Under the pieces are notes generated by a model. That model searched no databases. It had not been told where the DNA came from and saw only the letters and a program-made list of their open reading frames with translations. Positions 46,762 to 55,641 of a stretch of DNA of 64,000 nt are shown here, piece after piece. Within the stretch, counting starts at the first letter, position 1. Each line of letters opens with the position of its first letter. Position numbers and translations under genes: made by a program. The stretch is from Croceifilum oryzae (GTDB taxonomy: Bacteria; Bacillota; Bacilli; Thermoactinomycetales; Thermoactinomycetaceae), in the NCBI RefSeq assembly GCF_030814315.1, contig NZ_JAUSUV010000002.1:1-64000 (forward strand), given 5' to 3'.

Positions 46762-47880
46762 ATGAATCTGTCTTCTACGGAGGAACCGAAAGTAATCGCC
46801 CTCTATCTACCTCAATTTCATCGTGTTGTCGAAAATGATATGTGGTGGGGGGACGGTTTTACCGAGTGGACGAATACTCGCAAAGCGGTTCCATTATTTC
46901 CCGGGCACTATCAACCGCGAGAACCACTAAATGACTTTTACTACGATTTAACGGATGCAAATGCTAGAAAATGGCAAGCAGATATAGCAAAAGAACATGG
47001 AGTATTTGGCTTTTGCTATTATCACTATTGGTTTAAAGGAAAAATGTTACTAGAGACTCCATTAAATGAAGTGCTACGTTTAGGAGAACCGGATTTTCCT
47101 TTCTGTCTTTCATGGGCAAATGAGACGTGGAGTCGTAGGTGGAATGGAGCGGATCAAGATATATTAATGGCTCAGGAGTATGGGGATGAAGAAGACTGGA
47201 AAGAGCATTTTGATTATGTAGTACAAGCTTTTAAAGACCCAAGATACATCTGTATAGATCATAAACCTCTCTTCACGATCTATCGAGCCGGCGATATTCC
47301 GCGCTATCGTGAGATGTTGTCCTATTGGACTGATTTGGCGAAGCAACACGGATTTGAGGGAATGTACTTCGTAGAAACGGTTTCGGGCAGACCACCGTTT
47401 AAGGAGTTGGATGGCTTTGATGCTACCTTTGAATTTGAGCCCACATACACATTGGCATGGGATCGCTCGAATCGGAGTGAGATCATTAGTCAAGTTCCAT
47501 CCTATCAAAATCCGAAAAAATCCTTCCGTTTGTACGATTATGATGGGATGTGGGAACGGATTCTAAAACGCAACCCAGACAGAGGAGAGAAAAAAACGAT
47601 TTTAGGTGCATTTGTGGATTGGGATAATTCTGCGAGGGTGGGAGAGCGTGCTTCCGCATTTACGATTTCAGATAGTACACCCGAAAAGTTTGGGAACCAT
47701 ATGGCCGAGCAATTAGAGAGAGCGAAACAAATCGGGAGTCCTTTTGTGTTTGTAAACGCGTGGAATGAATGGGCTGAGGGTACTTATCTCGAACCAGATA
47801 AGAAATACGGACATCGATATCTGGAGGAGTTAAAGCGAGTCGTCGAACAGGTTAGTGAAAAGAAAAAACAGCCTAGATAA
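46762..47880 (+). CDS. WbsX-like / GH99-like glycan-acting protein
   Basis: A 372-residue protein with the plan of the WbsX (Glyco_hydro_99-like) family: VIALYLPQFHRVVENDMWWGDGFTEW at the N-terminus, then FCYYHYWFKGKMLLETP, LSWANETWSRRW and, near the end, VFVNAWNEWAEGTYLEPDKKYG. Such proteins occur in O-antigen, wall-polysaccharide or cell-surface glycan clusters, and some contain endo-acting (alpha)-glycosidase-type catalytic folds; the activity of this one is not established. No signal peptide. ATG 46762 is taken because AAAGG lies nine bases upstream; ATG 46753 is abutted by it. It stands alone beside the NRPS operon with its own terminator. A role in the NRPS product is not implied. Confidence 0.85.
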   Translation: MNLSSTEEPKVIALYLPQFHRVVENDMWWGDGFTEWTNTRKAVPLFPGHYQPREPLNDFYYDLTDANARKWQADIAKEHGVFGFCYYHYWFKGKMLLETPLNEVLRLGEPDFPFCLSWANETWSRRWNGADQDILMAQEYGDEEDWKEHFDYVVQAFKDPRYICIDHKPLFTIYRAGDIPRYREMLSYWTDLAKQHGFEGMYFVETVSGRPPFKELDGFDATFEFEPTYTLAWDRSNRSEIISQVPSYQNPKKSFRLYDYDGMWERILKRNPDRGEKKTILGAFVDWDNSARVGERASAFTISDSTPEKFGNHMAEQLERAKQIGSPFVFVNAWNEWAEGTYLEPDKKYGHRYLEELKRVVEQVSEKKKQPR

Positions 47881-47894
47881 CTTACTCTAGGCTG
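47861..47894 (-). terminator. Terminator of ccdC on the minus strand
   Basis: CAGCCTAGA (47869-47877) and TCTAGGCTG (47886-47894) form a perfect 9-bp stem. Read on the minus strand it is followed by a TTTTTT run (complement of the A-run at 47863-47868), so it terminates ccdC; it spans both facing stop codons. Confidence 0.75.
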
Positions 47895-48406
47895 AGGGAT
47901 GGAACCGTGATGGAAGAAGAGTCTGTAAGATCTTTTTCCACCTTCTTATACTTTCGATACATGGCAATCCGCCAAGGTAGCAACATCCCAAATGCGAGGA
48001 TGAAGAAAACGCCAGCAGTTTGAGGGATACTGATATGCTGTTCAATGTAATTGTGCAGTGAAAGTCGGATCACTAATAAGGTAACAATAATGATTAAAAA
48101 GGCCTTCGACCGCTTCAAGTAGATTTCATTGTTTTGAATCTGAAAGTTGGACGTGAGGATGAGTGGAATCGCTAGAAAGATGAAACCACATACAAAAGCA
48201 ATTAGTGCCCAACTCCATGGAATCCTGGTAAATGGAAATAAAAACATAGCAAATCCAGTACTCATCCCAAGAGGAGGGATAAGGATTTTCTTTGCTGATG
48301 TAGGTTTTTTAGTGGCACGAATTCTAATGATCATCACGGTACACGCCATTACAATCAGAACAATGGTTGTGATGATATGTACATTAAAAGGAATGAACTG
48401 TTCCAT
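47882..48406 (-). CDS. ccdC: CcdC-family membrane protein (DUF1453)
   Basis: A 174-residue protein with about five membrane helices: IITTIVLIVMACTVMIIRI, IPPLGMSTGFAMFLFPF, WALIAFVCGFIFLAIPLIL, AFLIIIVTLLVIRLSLHNYI and AGVFFILAFGMLLPWRIAMY. The conserved cytosolic strings ATKKPTSAKKILIPPLGMSTGF and EIYLKRSKAF identify CcdC, linked with cytochrome c maturation in Bacillus subtilis although not essential there. It is normally adjacent to ccdA in some genomes, which is not seen here. GGAGGG precedes ATG 48406. Monocistronic, with its own terminator, divergent from the trpS T-box. Confidence 0.9.
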   Translation of the reverse strand: MEQFIPFNVHIITTIVLIVMACTVMIIRIRATKKPTSAKKILIPPLGMSTGFAMFLFPFTRIPWSWALIAFVCGFIFLAIPLILTSNFQIQNNEIYLKRSKAFLIIIVTLLVIRLSLHNYIEQHISIPQTAGVFFILAFGMLLPWRIAMYRKYKKVEKDLTDSSSITVPSLSLE

Positions 48407-48467
48407 GACTGAAGCCCTCCTTCGTTACAGGAAAACGCTAACACAAAAATTTTTGAAAGTAAACCGC

Positions 48468-48496
48468 TTGACTATAGCATATAGTTAAATCATAAT
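48468..48496 (+). promoter_or_regulatory. Likely promoter of the trpS T-box transcript
   Basis: TTGACT (48468-48473), 17 bases, CATAAT (48491-48496), about 90 bases before the T-box stem I. Confidence 0.65.
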
Positions 48497-48589
48497 GGCT
48501 ATACCTATATTGTAAGTGTTAATTTAACAACGTAAACCTATTTTACATATAAATAATAAAATGCGATGAAGAAGAATAGTACCCAAGAA

Positions 48590-48807
48590 AGGATTGTCTA
48601 GAGAGTTGATGGTCGGTGCAAATCAACCAATTCCCTTGGTGAATGGGCTTCTGAGCAGTACTGTGAACAGGTAACCTCATTAGCAGACAACCGGTGGAAT
48701 CCGTTATGATTCATTGAGAGCACGATGTTTGTTTAGGCATTCATTGTGAACTAGGGTGGTACCGCGACACAAGCTCGTCCCTTTGAGGATGGGCTTTTTG
48801 TGTTGAT
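48590..48807 (+). ncRNA. T-box leader riboswitch (tryptophan) of trpS
   Basis: The T-box sequence AGGGTGGTACCGCG (48753-48766) is intact. Stem I starts near GTCTAGAGAGTTGATGGTCGG, with GGTGCAAATCAACC in the apical part, and the probable specifier is TGG (48644-48646) in GAATGGGC, the tryptophan codon, matching the downstream gene. The terminator AAGCTCGTCC / GGATGGGCTT with a T-run ends the leader. Uncharged tRNA-Trp should relieve termination. Confidence 0.92.
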
Positions 48808-48828
48808 TTAGAAAAGGGGATGATGAAG

Positions 48829-49815
48829 TTGAAATGTGTATTTAGTGGCGTGAAACCTACAGGGATTATCACATTAGGTAACTATTTAGGTGCGATTAAG
48901 CGATTTGTGGATGTTCAAGACCAAGCGGAGAAGAATTTCTATTCTGTGGTGGATCTTCATGCGCTTACAGTTGCACAAGATCCGAAAGAGATGTATGAGA
49001 ACACATTAAATATTGCCGCCGTCTATCTGGCGGTAGGATTAGATCCTCGCAAAGCAACCCTTTTCGTCCAATCGCATGTGCCAGCTCACGCTGAAGCTTC
49101 ATGGATGCTAACATGCTTGTCCCGAATGGGTGAGCTGAATCGTATGACCCAGTTTAAAGATAAAGGACGAGGATCTGATAGCGCAGGAGTTGGCTTATTT
49201 ACTTATCCAGTGCTAATGGCTGCGGATGTTTTACTATATCAGACGACCCACGTACCTGTAGGAGAAGACCAAAAACAACATCTTGAGTTAACTCGCGACT
49301 TAGCTGAGCGCTTTAATCGTGATTATGGAGAAATATTTGTTATGCCGGAACCACTGATCGCAGAAGTAGGCGCTCGTATCATGGGGCTACAAAATCCAGA
49401 GAAAAAGATGTCTAAGAGTGATGATAGCGATGCTAACTACATCACGTTGATGGATACGCCTAAAGAGATCGAGAAGAAAATCAAGCGTGCGGTAACAGAC
49501 TCCGAAAATGCGATTTATTTTGATGAAGAGAACAAACCAGGGGTAAGCAATCTGCTTTCGATTCAAAGTGTGCTTACAGGTGAGACCATGGACAGCATTG
49601 TTCAATCTTACGAAGGTTTGGGATATGGTGCGTTAAAGAAAAATCTCATTGAAATTACAGTGGATCATCTAACTCCAATCCAGCAACGCTACCAAGAAAT
49701 TCGTCAATCAGAGGAATTAACGAATATCCTGCGCCACGGAGCCGAGCATGCGGATGCAGTAGCTAGTGAGACGTTAAAGAAAATAAAAGATGCTCTTGGT
49801 TTAGTTCGTCTGTAA
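48829..49815 (+). CDS. trpS: Tryptophanyl-tRNA synthetase
   Basis: A 328-residue class Ic synthetase. The HIGH-like motif is TLGNYLG (about 14-20) and the KMSKS is KKMSKSDDSD. Other family strings are VFSGVKPTG, YPVLMAADVLLYQTTHVPVGEDQKQHLELTRD and GLQNPEK. TTG 48829 is the chosen start: AAGGGG (48814-48819) is nine bases upstream, whereas ATGs at 48820 and 48823 abut it. Control by the T-box upstream is clear. Length matches Bacillus TrpS. Confidence 0.97.
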   Translation: MKCVFSGVKPTGIITLGNYLGAIKRFVDVQDQAEKNFYSVVDLHALTVAQDPKEMYENTLNIAAVYLAVGLDPRKATLFVQSHVPAHAEASWMLTCLSRMGELNRMTQFKDKGRGSDSAGVGLFTYPVLMAADVLLYQTTHVPVGEDQKQHLELTRDLAERFNRDYGEIFVMPEPLIAEVGARIMGLQNPEKKMSKSDDSDANYITLMDTPKEIEKKIKRAVTDSENAIYFDEENKPGVSNLLSIQSVLTGETMDSIVQSYEGLGYGALKKNLIEITVDHLTPIQQRYQEIRQSEELTNILRHGAEHADAVASETLKKIKDALGLVRL

Positions 49816-49821
49816 TGTAGC

Positions 49822-49870
49822 ACATAGAAACAGCCTCACGTTTGAAGACATGGGGCTGTTTCTATGTAAT
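49822..49870 (+). terminator. Terminator after trpS
   Basis: ACATAGAAACAGCC (49822-49835) pairs perfectly with GGCTGTTTCTATGT (49854-49867), with a following A/T-rich run. Confidence 0.8.
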
Positions 49871-49914
49871 AAAAAAGCCTTCCCACAGTTCAAGGGGTCG
49901 GCTGGTTGCTTTCA

Positions 49915-50181
49915 CTACGCTTGAAGCGCTTGAAGCTTTTTCGCTAGACGGGACTTCTTACGAGCCGCTGCGTTTTTGTGCAATAGACCTTTGGTTACTG
50001 CTTTATCCAAAGAACGGCTAGCCTCTTGTAAAGCTTGAACAGCTAGGTCTTTGTTAGAAGCATCAACTGCGGTGATATACTTTTTCACAGAAGTACGAAC
50101 AGCGGATTTTTGAGCCGCATTGCGTTCGCGACGTACCTCGTTGGTTTTAGCGCGTTTAATAGCAGATTTAATGTTAGCCAA
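49915..50181 (-). CDS. rpsT: 30S ribosomal protein S20
   Basis: An 88-residue basic protein of the small subunit, binding 16S rRNA early in assembly. The family pattern [20 protein letters not shown], then [14 protein letters not shown] and [20 protein letters not shown], is complete. The start is TTG (complement of 50179-50181) behind GGAGGTG; a longer upstream reading has no ribosome site. It is divergent from gpr, as in Bacillus. A weak terminator-like stem lies at about 49877-49900. Confidence 0.97.
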   Translation of the reverse strand: MANIKSAIKRAKTNEVRRERNAAQKSAVRTSVKKYITAVDASNKDLAVQALQEASRSLDKAVTKGLLHKNAAARKKSRLAKKLQALQA

Positions 50182-50234
50182 TGAATTCACCTCCAGAGAA
50201 AACGTTACGCATCTCATTACGTGCAACATGCAAC

Positions 50235-50263
50235 ATTTTAACATGTGGATTAGTAAAAAGCAA
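50235..50263 (-). promoter_or_regulatory. Likely promoter of rpsT
   Basis: On the minus strand TTGCTT (complement of 50258-50263), 17 bases, TAAAAT (complement of 50235-50240), in the 140-bp region shared with gpr. Confidence 0.5.
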
Positions 50264-50321
50264 TCAAATACAGAGAATTAGAAGATCCATCCTGGGTCAA
50301 AATACCCATAGGAAGAAAAGA

Positions 50322-51446
50322 ATGAAAGTAGGTATGTACATTATGAACCAAGAGCATCAAATTCAGCTACCCCCTTTTTCGATTCGGACGGATCTTGCTC
50401 GTGAGGCGCATGAAATGGCGGTTCAAAAGAGCCAAGAAAAGGGACAAAGTCAGATCTCCGGCGTTCGAATCGAAGAGACAGAAGATCAAGGAATAACGAC
50501 TAGCTGGATTTGGGTTGACAATGAAGCTGGTGCACAAGAATTGGGGAAAATGCCCGGAACCTATCTTACGCTTGAAGTTCCTGCACTACGTGGCAAAGAT
50601 TCCGTTCTCCAACAGAGAGTAGCCCAACATTTTGCTAAGGAATTTTCACGCTTTCTTCAAGAAGTTGGAATTGGTCCTGATGCTTCTTGTTTATTAGTAG
50701 GTCTAGGGAATCGCAATGTAACTGCGGATGCACTAGGTCCTTTAGTCGTCGAACATTCTATGATCACCAGACACATGTTCTTATTAGCCCCTGATCAAGT
50801 GGCGGAAGGGTACCGCTCTGTAGGAGGGATAGCCCCGGGTGTACTCGGAACCACAGGAATGGAGACTAGCGAAATTATCAATGGAATTGTACAACATGCT
50901 AAACCCGACTTCATTATTGTGTTTGACTCCCTAGCGGCACGTGCTTTGAATCGAGTAAATACAACGATTCAAGTTGCCGATACGGGAATTCATCCTGGAT
51001 CAGGCGTAGGAAATAATCGCAAAGCATTAAACAAAGAAACCCTAGGAATTCCTGTTATAGCAATAGGAATTCCTACTGTTGTCGACGCTGTTACGATCGC
51101 TCATGATACGATTGATTATGTATTATCCCATGTGAGTCGTGAGATGCAAGGTGTCAAAAATAATCCACTCGACCCTTACAATCGCCCAACCATTCGCGAT
51201 CTACAGTCGCATGAGGTTCCGTTAGAGACACGGAATCGGATGATGGGCATGATTGGGAAGTTAAGTCCTGAGGATAAGCGAGGGTTGATTAAAGAGGTGT
51301 TACAGCCACTAGGGCAAAACTTGATTGTAACGCCCAAAGAAGTGGACGAGTTTATCGGAGATATGGCGAAGCTAGTTGCTCTCGGGGTTAACTGTGCTTT
51401 GCATCCAGCTGTTAATAATGAGAATGCTTCGATGCATATGCATTAG
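50322..51446 (+). CDS. gpr: Germination protease GPR
   Basis: A 374-residue aspartic-type (A25) protease that degrades small acid-soluble spore proteins during germination. Family strings include FSIRTDLAREAH, ASCLLVGLGNRNVTADALGP, GIAPGVLGTTGMETSEII, DSLAARALNRVNTTIQVADTG, GIHPGSGVGNNRKAL and VIAIGIPTVVDAVTIAHDT; the C-terminus ends VTPKEVDEFIGDMAKL. ATG 50322 (AGGAAG upstream) is used as start. The N-terminal propeptide is expected before RTDLA. Transcription from a forespore sigma is expected for the family; no convincing site was read by eye. Starts the sporulation block and is followed 257 bp later by a terminator. Confidence 0.96.
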   Translation: MKVGMYIMNQEHQIQLPPFSIRTDLAREAHEMAVQKSQEKGQSQISGVRIEETEDQGITTSWIWVDNEAGAQELGKMPGTYLTLEVPALRGKDSVLQQRVAQHFAKEFSRFLQEVGIGPDASCLLVGLGNRNVTADALGPLVVEHSMITRHMFLLAPDQVAEGYRSVGGIAPGVLGTTGMETSEIINGIVQHAKPDFIIVFDSLAARALNRVNTTIQVADTGIHPGSGVGNNRKALNKETLGIPVIAIGIPTVVDAVTIAHDTIDYVLSHVSREMQGVKNNPLDPYNRPTIRDLQSHEVPLETRNRMMGMIGKLSPEDKRGLIKEVLQPLGQNLIVTPKEVDEFIGDMAKLVALGVNCALHPAVNNENASMHMH

Positions 51447-51500
51447 GAATGAGATGAGTGATAGCGTTTGGGGTAGAAGTGAAGGACTACGCTAAGTGGG

Positions 51501-51535
51501 CTTACTAACATCGCTGTGGTCAGATACATTGCCCC
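51501..51535 (+). repeat. Half copy of the dispersed hairpin repeat (copy 2)
   Basis: 51501-51535 matches 14582-14616 (loop plus right arm) in about 31 of 35 positions, including an unbroken TCAGATACATTGCC. The left arm is missing, so no hairpin forms. Confidence 0.6.
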
Positions 51536-51645
51536 TAGTTCATTCCCCTTTACTATCAATCAACAGAGCTTTTGGAAAAAAGGAAGAGCAGTGATTGTCT
51601 TTCTTTCAAATTTCTTCTCCAATACATTCTTCCAATACGAGTTAT

Positions 51646-51685
51646 ATAAAATGAGCGACTTTCTTAAATAGAAGATCGCTCATTT
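51646..51685 (+). terminator. Terminator downstream of gpr
   Basis: AAAATGAGCGACTTTCT (51646-51662) pairs with AGAAGATCGCTCATTTT (51668-51684), with one mismatch and a T-run. It is about 200 bases after gpr; no gene lies between. Confidence 0.8.
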
Positions 51686-51697
51686 TTATATGCAACT

Positions 51698-51727
51698 AAT
51701 TATTTGCAACCAACAACGATTGCAAAT
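51698..51727. promoter_or_regulatory. Perfect 10-10-10 inverted repeat upstream of spoIIP
   Basis: TTATTTGCAA (51698-51707), ten bases, TTGCAAATAA (51718-51727). It follows the terminator and is not followed by a T-run. It lies about 270 bases before the spoIIP start. The stretch 51728-51994 holds no ribosome site and no convincing gene. Confidence 0.5.
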
Positions 51728-51994
51728 AAGAAACGGCAAACTTATGCGCAGAATGAGCAGGGAATAGGTAGCATTCTCCCTCGCCAATTAGACCACTTAC
51801 ACAATCGGGCTCTTTTTCCACTTCTCTCCCATCGCTGTAAACGGCTCCGAATCGACTTCTATATGATGAGAACAACTTCCATCTTACCTCCCCCATTTCT
51901 AGTTAAAAAAACAATCGAGTCTCATAATCTAGTTCTATCAATCTCTACTCTCTCATATTGTGTTAAGGAAACCACAACTGTGGGAGGAATCGAG

Positions 51995-53167
51995 TTGAAA
52001 AAATGGAATTTTGCTAGTTTCACTTCGGTCAATATGTCTGGACAACGAGTCCGTCGAAACTTTGTCATTCTCATGTTGTGTACAGCGGTCATCTTTGCGA
52101 TCGCAGGTGGCTTTGCGGTGATACAAGCGAAGGTTACAACTCATACAACAGATGGGAACCCTTTTACCTCCCATGTATCAAATCAGACTCTTGTCTCTCT
52201 ACTAGGAGGAACGATTCCTTATTTAAATGAGAGTGTCAAAACGCCTAGTAAAGATAGTTTGGTCTCTAGGCTCGCTCTCGAATTAATGATGAGTATCGAT
52301 ATAAAAGACCCACGAACCTTTCTCGGTCATGAATTGCCAAGCTTTGCGCTATTTGATACGGAGATTTATCTAGCAAGTGAGGATGTCACGTTTGATTCGA
52401 TCCCGATCGATACGCCTCCTGATGCGAAGATTGAGGACCAGATTGCGAAAGCGATTGAAAAGGCGGTTCAGAGCGGAGATTTACCAGATGATTCGAAACG
52501 TTTAGTGGGAGCGGGTCCTAATATTAAAAAAGTATTTATCTATCACTCTCATTTCTCAGAGTCGTTTTTACCAGAGTTAGGGAGTACCAATCCGAATTCG
52601 GCGAGTCATATGAGCAAAAATATCACGATGGTTGGAAAGAGACTCCAGCAAGATCTAGCTAATATGAACATCGGTTCGATTGCATCCAATAAACCGTATC
52701 CCTACACGACCGCTTATGCGATGTCTAGGCAGACGGTAGTAGCTGCGATGAAACAAGAAAAAGAGTTGGAGTATTTTATCGACATTCACAGAGATTCGCA
52801 GAGAAGGGACCACACTACCAAGAATTTCAATGGAAAAGATTATGCTAGATTTGCCTTTGTAGTAGGGAAAGCGAGTAAAAACTATGCGGAGAACTTAAAG
52901 CTAGCGGAGTATTTGCATAAAGAGATTAATCGTCTCTATCCAGGGTTATCAAGAGGTGTGTTCCAAAAACCGAAGACAAGCGGGACGAATGGTGAGTACA
53001 ACCAATCTCTCTCTCCTAATTCGATGCTTGTCGAAGTTGGTGGAATTGATAATAATTTTGAAGAAACGTATCGAGCGGTTGATGTTTTGGCAAAAGTGTT
53101 AGGTGAGAGGATTGTGGACGCAACTCCTGCAAAAGGAACCGTCCCCTCCGCCAAGGAGAAGAAATGA
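51995..53167 (+). CDS. spoIIP: Stage II sporulation protein P (SpoIIP)
   Basis: A 390-residue membrane-anchored amidase/endopeptidase of the SpoIIDMP engulfment machine that thins septal peptidoglycan. The N-terminal membrane anchor is NFVILMLCTAVIFAIAGGFAVIQA. The catalytic domain has IYHSHFSESFLPEL, DIHRDSQ (metal ligands), AFVVGKASKNY and the terminal VEVGGIDNNFEETYRAVDVL. TTG 51995 (GGGAGGAA upstream) is chosen; upstream sequence in the same frame is unlike coding and would extend the protein by 97 residues. It is ten bases before yqxA, as in Bacillus. Confidence 0.95.
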   Translation: MKKWNFASFTSVNMSGQRVRRNFVILMLCTAVIFAIAGGFAVIQAKVTTHTTDGNPFTSHVSNQTLVSLLGGTIPYLNESVKTPSKDSLVSRLALELMMSIDIKDPRTFLGHELPSFALFDTEIYLASEDVTFDSIPIDTPPDAKIEDQIAKAIEKAVQSGDLPDDSKRLVGAGPNIKKVFIYHSHFSESFLPELGSTNPNSASHMSKNITMVGKRLQQDLANMNIGSIASNKPYPYTTAYAMSRQTVVAAMKQEKELEYFIDIHRDSQRRDHTTKNFNGKDYARFAFVVGKASKNYAENLKLAEYLHKEINRLYPGLSRGVFQKPKTSGTNGEYNQSLSPNSMLVEVGGIDNNFEETYRAVDVLAKVLGERIVDATPAKGTVPSAKEKK

Positions 53168-53177
53168 GGTGTCTTCT

Positions 53178-53654
53178 ATGCGCTGGATGATTCAATCAGT
53201 CAGCTTACTGGTAATGTTAATCTTAGGCATTTTCCTTGGGATTGATTCTGCAGAGAAGAATATGCAGAAGATACAGGGAACAGAAGGTGCCCCTCGGGCG
53301 GTTCAAGTTACTCCTACAGATGGGAAAGTAGAAATTCAGGTACTTGGGAAAGATGTGGTTCTGAATAAAAATGATTCTTTGTTTGAAGATCCATCTCCAT
53401 CCCCTTCTACCCCGACCCCAGCTCCAGAATCAGGGAAGCCGAAAGCGCAGGCTCCTTCCTCACCACAGCCTAAAGCAGATGCCGCTGCGGGTAGTGGCAG
53501 TAGCTTAGCTCAGTTTGGTAATGAACTGGGCGGGGGATTAAAGACGACGACTCGTAAGGTGTTAGACTTCATGTTTGGTTGGACAAGTAATGACGGGGCG
53601 AACCAATCTGAACCACATATACAAGGCTCAGACTCAGGTACAACTCCTCCGTGA
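53178..53654 (+). CDS. yqxA: YqxA-like protein (DUF3679)
   Basis: A 158-residue protein with an N-terminal membrane segment (SVSLLVMLILGIFLGIDS) typical of YqxA, found immediately after spoIIP in Bacillales. The rest is a Pro/Ser/Ala-rich low-complexity linker (about 80-115, SPSPSTPTPAPESGKPKAQA) and a C-terminal amphipathic part with LAQFGNELGGGLKTTTRKVLDFMFGW. Function unknown. ATG 53178 has GAGGTG upstream. It shares a transcript with spoIIP and ends in a terminator that overlaps its stop codon. Confidence 0.85.
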   Translation: MRWMIQSVSLLVMLILGIFLGIDSAEKNMQKIQGTEGAPRAVQVTPTDGKVEIQVLGKDVVLNKNDSLFEDPSPSPSTPTPAPESGKPKAQAPSSPQPKADAAAGSGSSLAQFGNELGGGLKTTTRKVLDFMFGWTSNDGANQSEPHIQGSDSGTTPP

Positions 53655-53670
53655 GGGGGGTTGTATTTTT
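53640..53670 (+). terminator. Terminator after the spoIIP-yqxA transcript
   Basis: ACAACTCCTCC (53640-53650) pairs with GGGGGGTTGT (53655-53664), with GU pairs, followed by ATTTTTT. Confidence 0.7.
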
Positions 53671-53761
53671 TATGTTTTCTTTACTCCTAGCAAAAGCCAA
53701 TCCCCCTCTGTTATAATAAGAAAATGCAATTCGTGCGCCTAAGTAAGCAGGAGGTAACGGG

Positions 53762-55579
53762 ATGGATAGAAAAGAACGTCAGCAACACACCCGTAACTTT
53801 TCCATTATTGCTCATATTGACCACGGAAAGTCGACCTTAGCAGATCGCATTCTCGACTTTACGGGAGCTTTGAGTGAACGGGAAAAACAAAATCAATTCC
53901 TAGATAAAATGGATTTGGAACGTGAACGTGGAATTACGATTAAATTACAATCAGTTCGGCTTCCCTATAAAGCAAAAGACGGAAACGAATATATCTTGAA
54001 CCTAATTGATACACCTGGACACGTAGACTTCTCCTATGAAGTATCGCGTAGTTTGCAGGCATGTGAGGGAGCTTTACTTGTGGTTGATGCGGCCCAAGGT
54101 GTAGAAGCACAAACTCTCGCTAACGTATACTTAGCCTTGGAGAACGAGCTAGAGATCGTGCCGGTTATTAATAAGATTGATTTACCCGCCGCCGACCCAG
54201 AGCGTGTGAAACAAGAGGTAGAAGATGTGATTGGTCTGGATGCGAGTGATGCCGTTTTAGCATCCGCGAAAGCTGGCATCGGGATCGAAGAGATCTTAGA
54301 ACAGATCGTAGAAAAAGTGCCACCACCAGAAGGCGACCCAGATGCTCCTCTACAAGCACTCATTTTTGATTCTTTTTATGATGCATATAAAGGTGTTATC
54401 GTCTATATGCGTGTCGTGAATGGCTCGGTACGTAAAGGCATGAAAATTAAAATGATGGCGACAGAGGCTGTATTTGAAGTGACCGAGGTAGGAGCGTATA
54501 CTCCTCATCCGGTAGCATTGGATGAGCTTTCGGTGGGGGATGTTGGATTTATTGTAGCCAACATTAAAAATGTAAAAGATACCCGAGTCGGGGATACCAT
54601 TACAGATGCAATTCGTCCAGCTGCTCAGCCATTACCAGGTTATCGGAAGACAAATCCGATGGTATTCTGCGGATTGTACCCAGTTGAATCCAATGAATAT
54701 GAGGATCTCCGTGAAGCATTGGAGAAATTAGAATTAAATGATGCGTCACTTGCTTATGAGCCTGAGACCTCCAATGCACTTGGTTTCGGCTTCCGTTGCG
54801 GATTCTTGGGACTTCTTCATATGGAGATTATTCAAGAACGCATCGAGCGTGAGTTTAATATTAATTTGATTACAACAGCGCCAAGTGTTGTGTATCGAAT
54901 TCATCATACAGATGGAACGACAATTGACATTGAAAACCCGTCTCTGTTCCCACCACAACAAAAGCTAGATCGTGTAGAGGAACCTTATGTGAAAGCAACG
55001 GTACTGGTTCCGAATGACTATGTAGGAACCGTCATGGAACTTTGTCAGAATAAGCGTGGTAGCTACGTGGACATGAGCTATCTGGATACGAACCGGGTAC
55101 AGATTGTCTATGAATTACCACTTGCTGAGATTGTGTATGACTTCTTTGATCAATTGAAGTCAAGCACAAAGGGCTATGCTTCGTTTGATTATGAGATGAT
55201 TGGCTACAAAGAATCTAACTTAGTGAAGATGGATATTTTGCTAAACGGAGAATCGGTGGATGCCTTGTCCTTTATCGTTCACCGTGATCGCGCGTATCAT
55301 CGCGGGCGGATTTTAGTAGAGAAGTTGCGCAAGCTCATCCCGCGTCAAATGTTTGAAGTGCCAATCCAAGCGACAATTGGACAAAAAGTAGTTGCGCGTG
55401 AGACGATTAGTGCCATTCGTAAAAACGTATTGGCCAAATGTTACGGTGGAGATATCAGTCGGAAGCGGAAATTGCTAGATAAGCAAAAAGAAGGAAAAAA
55501 GCGGATGAAATCAGTTGGTTCCGTAGAGGTTCCACAAGAAGCGTTCATGGCTGTCCTTCAAGTAGATGACGATAAATAG
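53762..55579 (+). CDS. lepA: Elongation factor 4 (LepA)
   Basis: A 605-residue translation GTPase. G1 is [13 protein letters not shown]2 RGITIK, G3 DTPGHVDF, G4 NKIDLP and G5 SAKAG. Its C-terminal domain ends [17 protein letters not shown], a LepA feature, and the domain lacks an EF-G-type domain IV. LepA binds ribosomes and affects their assembly and translocation state. ATG 53762 has AGGAGGTAAC. As in Bacillus it lies between yqxA and hemW. Confidence 0.98.
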   Translation: MDRKERQQHTRNFSIIAHIDHGKSTLADRILDFTGALSEREKQNQFLDKMDLERERGITIKLQSVRLPYKAKDGNEYILNLIDTPGHVDFSYEVSRSLQACEGALLVVDAAQGVEAQTLANVYLALENELEIVPVINKIDLPAADPERVKQEVEDVIGLDASDAVLASAKAGIGIEEILEQIVEKVPPPEGDPDAPLQALIFDSFYDAYKGVIVYMRVVNGSVRKGMKIKMMATEAVFEVTEVGAYTPHPVALDELSVGDVGFIVANIKNVKDTRVGDTITDAIRPAAQPLPGYRKTNPMVFCGLYPVESNEYEDLREALEKLELNDASLAYEPETSNALGFGFRCGFLGLLHMEIIQERIEREFNINLITTAPSVVYRIHHTDGTTIDIENPSLFPPQQKLDRVEEPYVKATVLVPNDYVGTVMELCQNKRGSYVDMSYLDTNRVQIVYELPLAEIVYDFFDQLKSSTKGYASFDYEMIGYKESNLVKMDILLNGESVDALSFIVHRDRAYHRGRILVEKLRKLIPRQMFEVPIQATIGQKVVARETISAIRKNVLAKCYGGDISRKRKLLDKQKEGKKRMKSVGSVEVPQEAFMAVLQVDDDK

Positions 55580-55586
55580 ATAAACA

Positions 55587-55626
55587 TACCGTGATGTGGA
55601 ATTTTCGATCCACACACGGTTTTTTC
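55587..55626 (+). terminator. Possible terminator between lepA and hemW
   Basis: ACCGTGATGTGG (about 55589-55600) pairs, with mismatches, to CCACACACGGT (about 55611-55621), followed by TTTTTT. It may partly stop transcription before hemW. Confidence 0.55.
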
Positions 55627-55641
55627 TATGGAGGAATCAAA

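Noticed and set aside
51704-51994. N-terminal extension of spoIIP by 97 codons
   Set aside because: No ribosome site and non-coding-like composition; TTG 51995 has a strong site and is followed at once by the membrane anchor.
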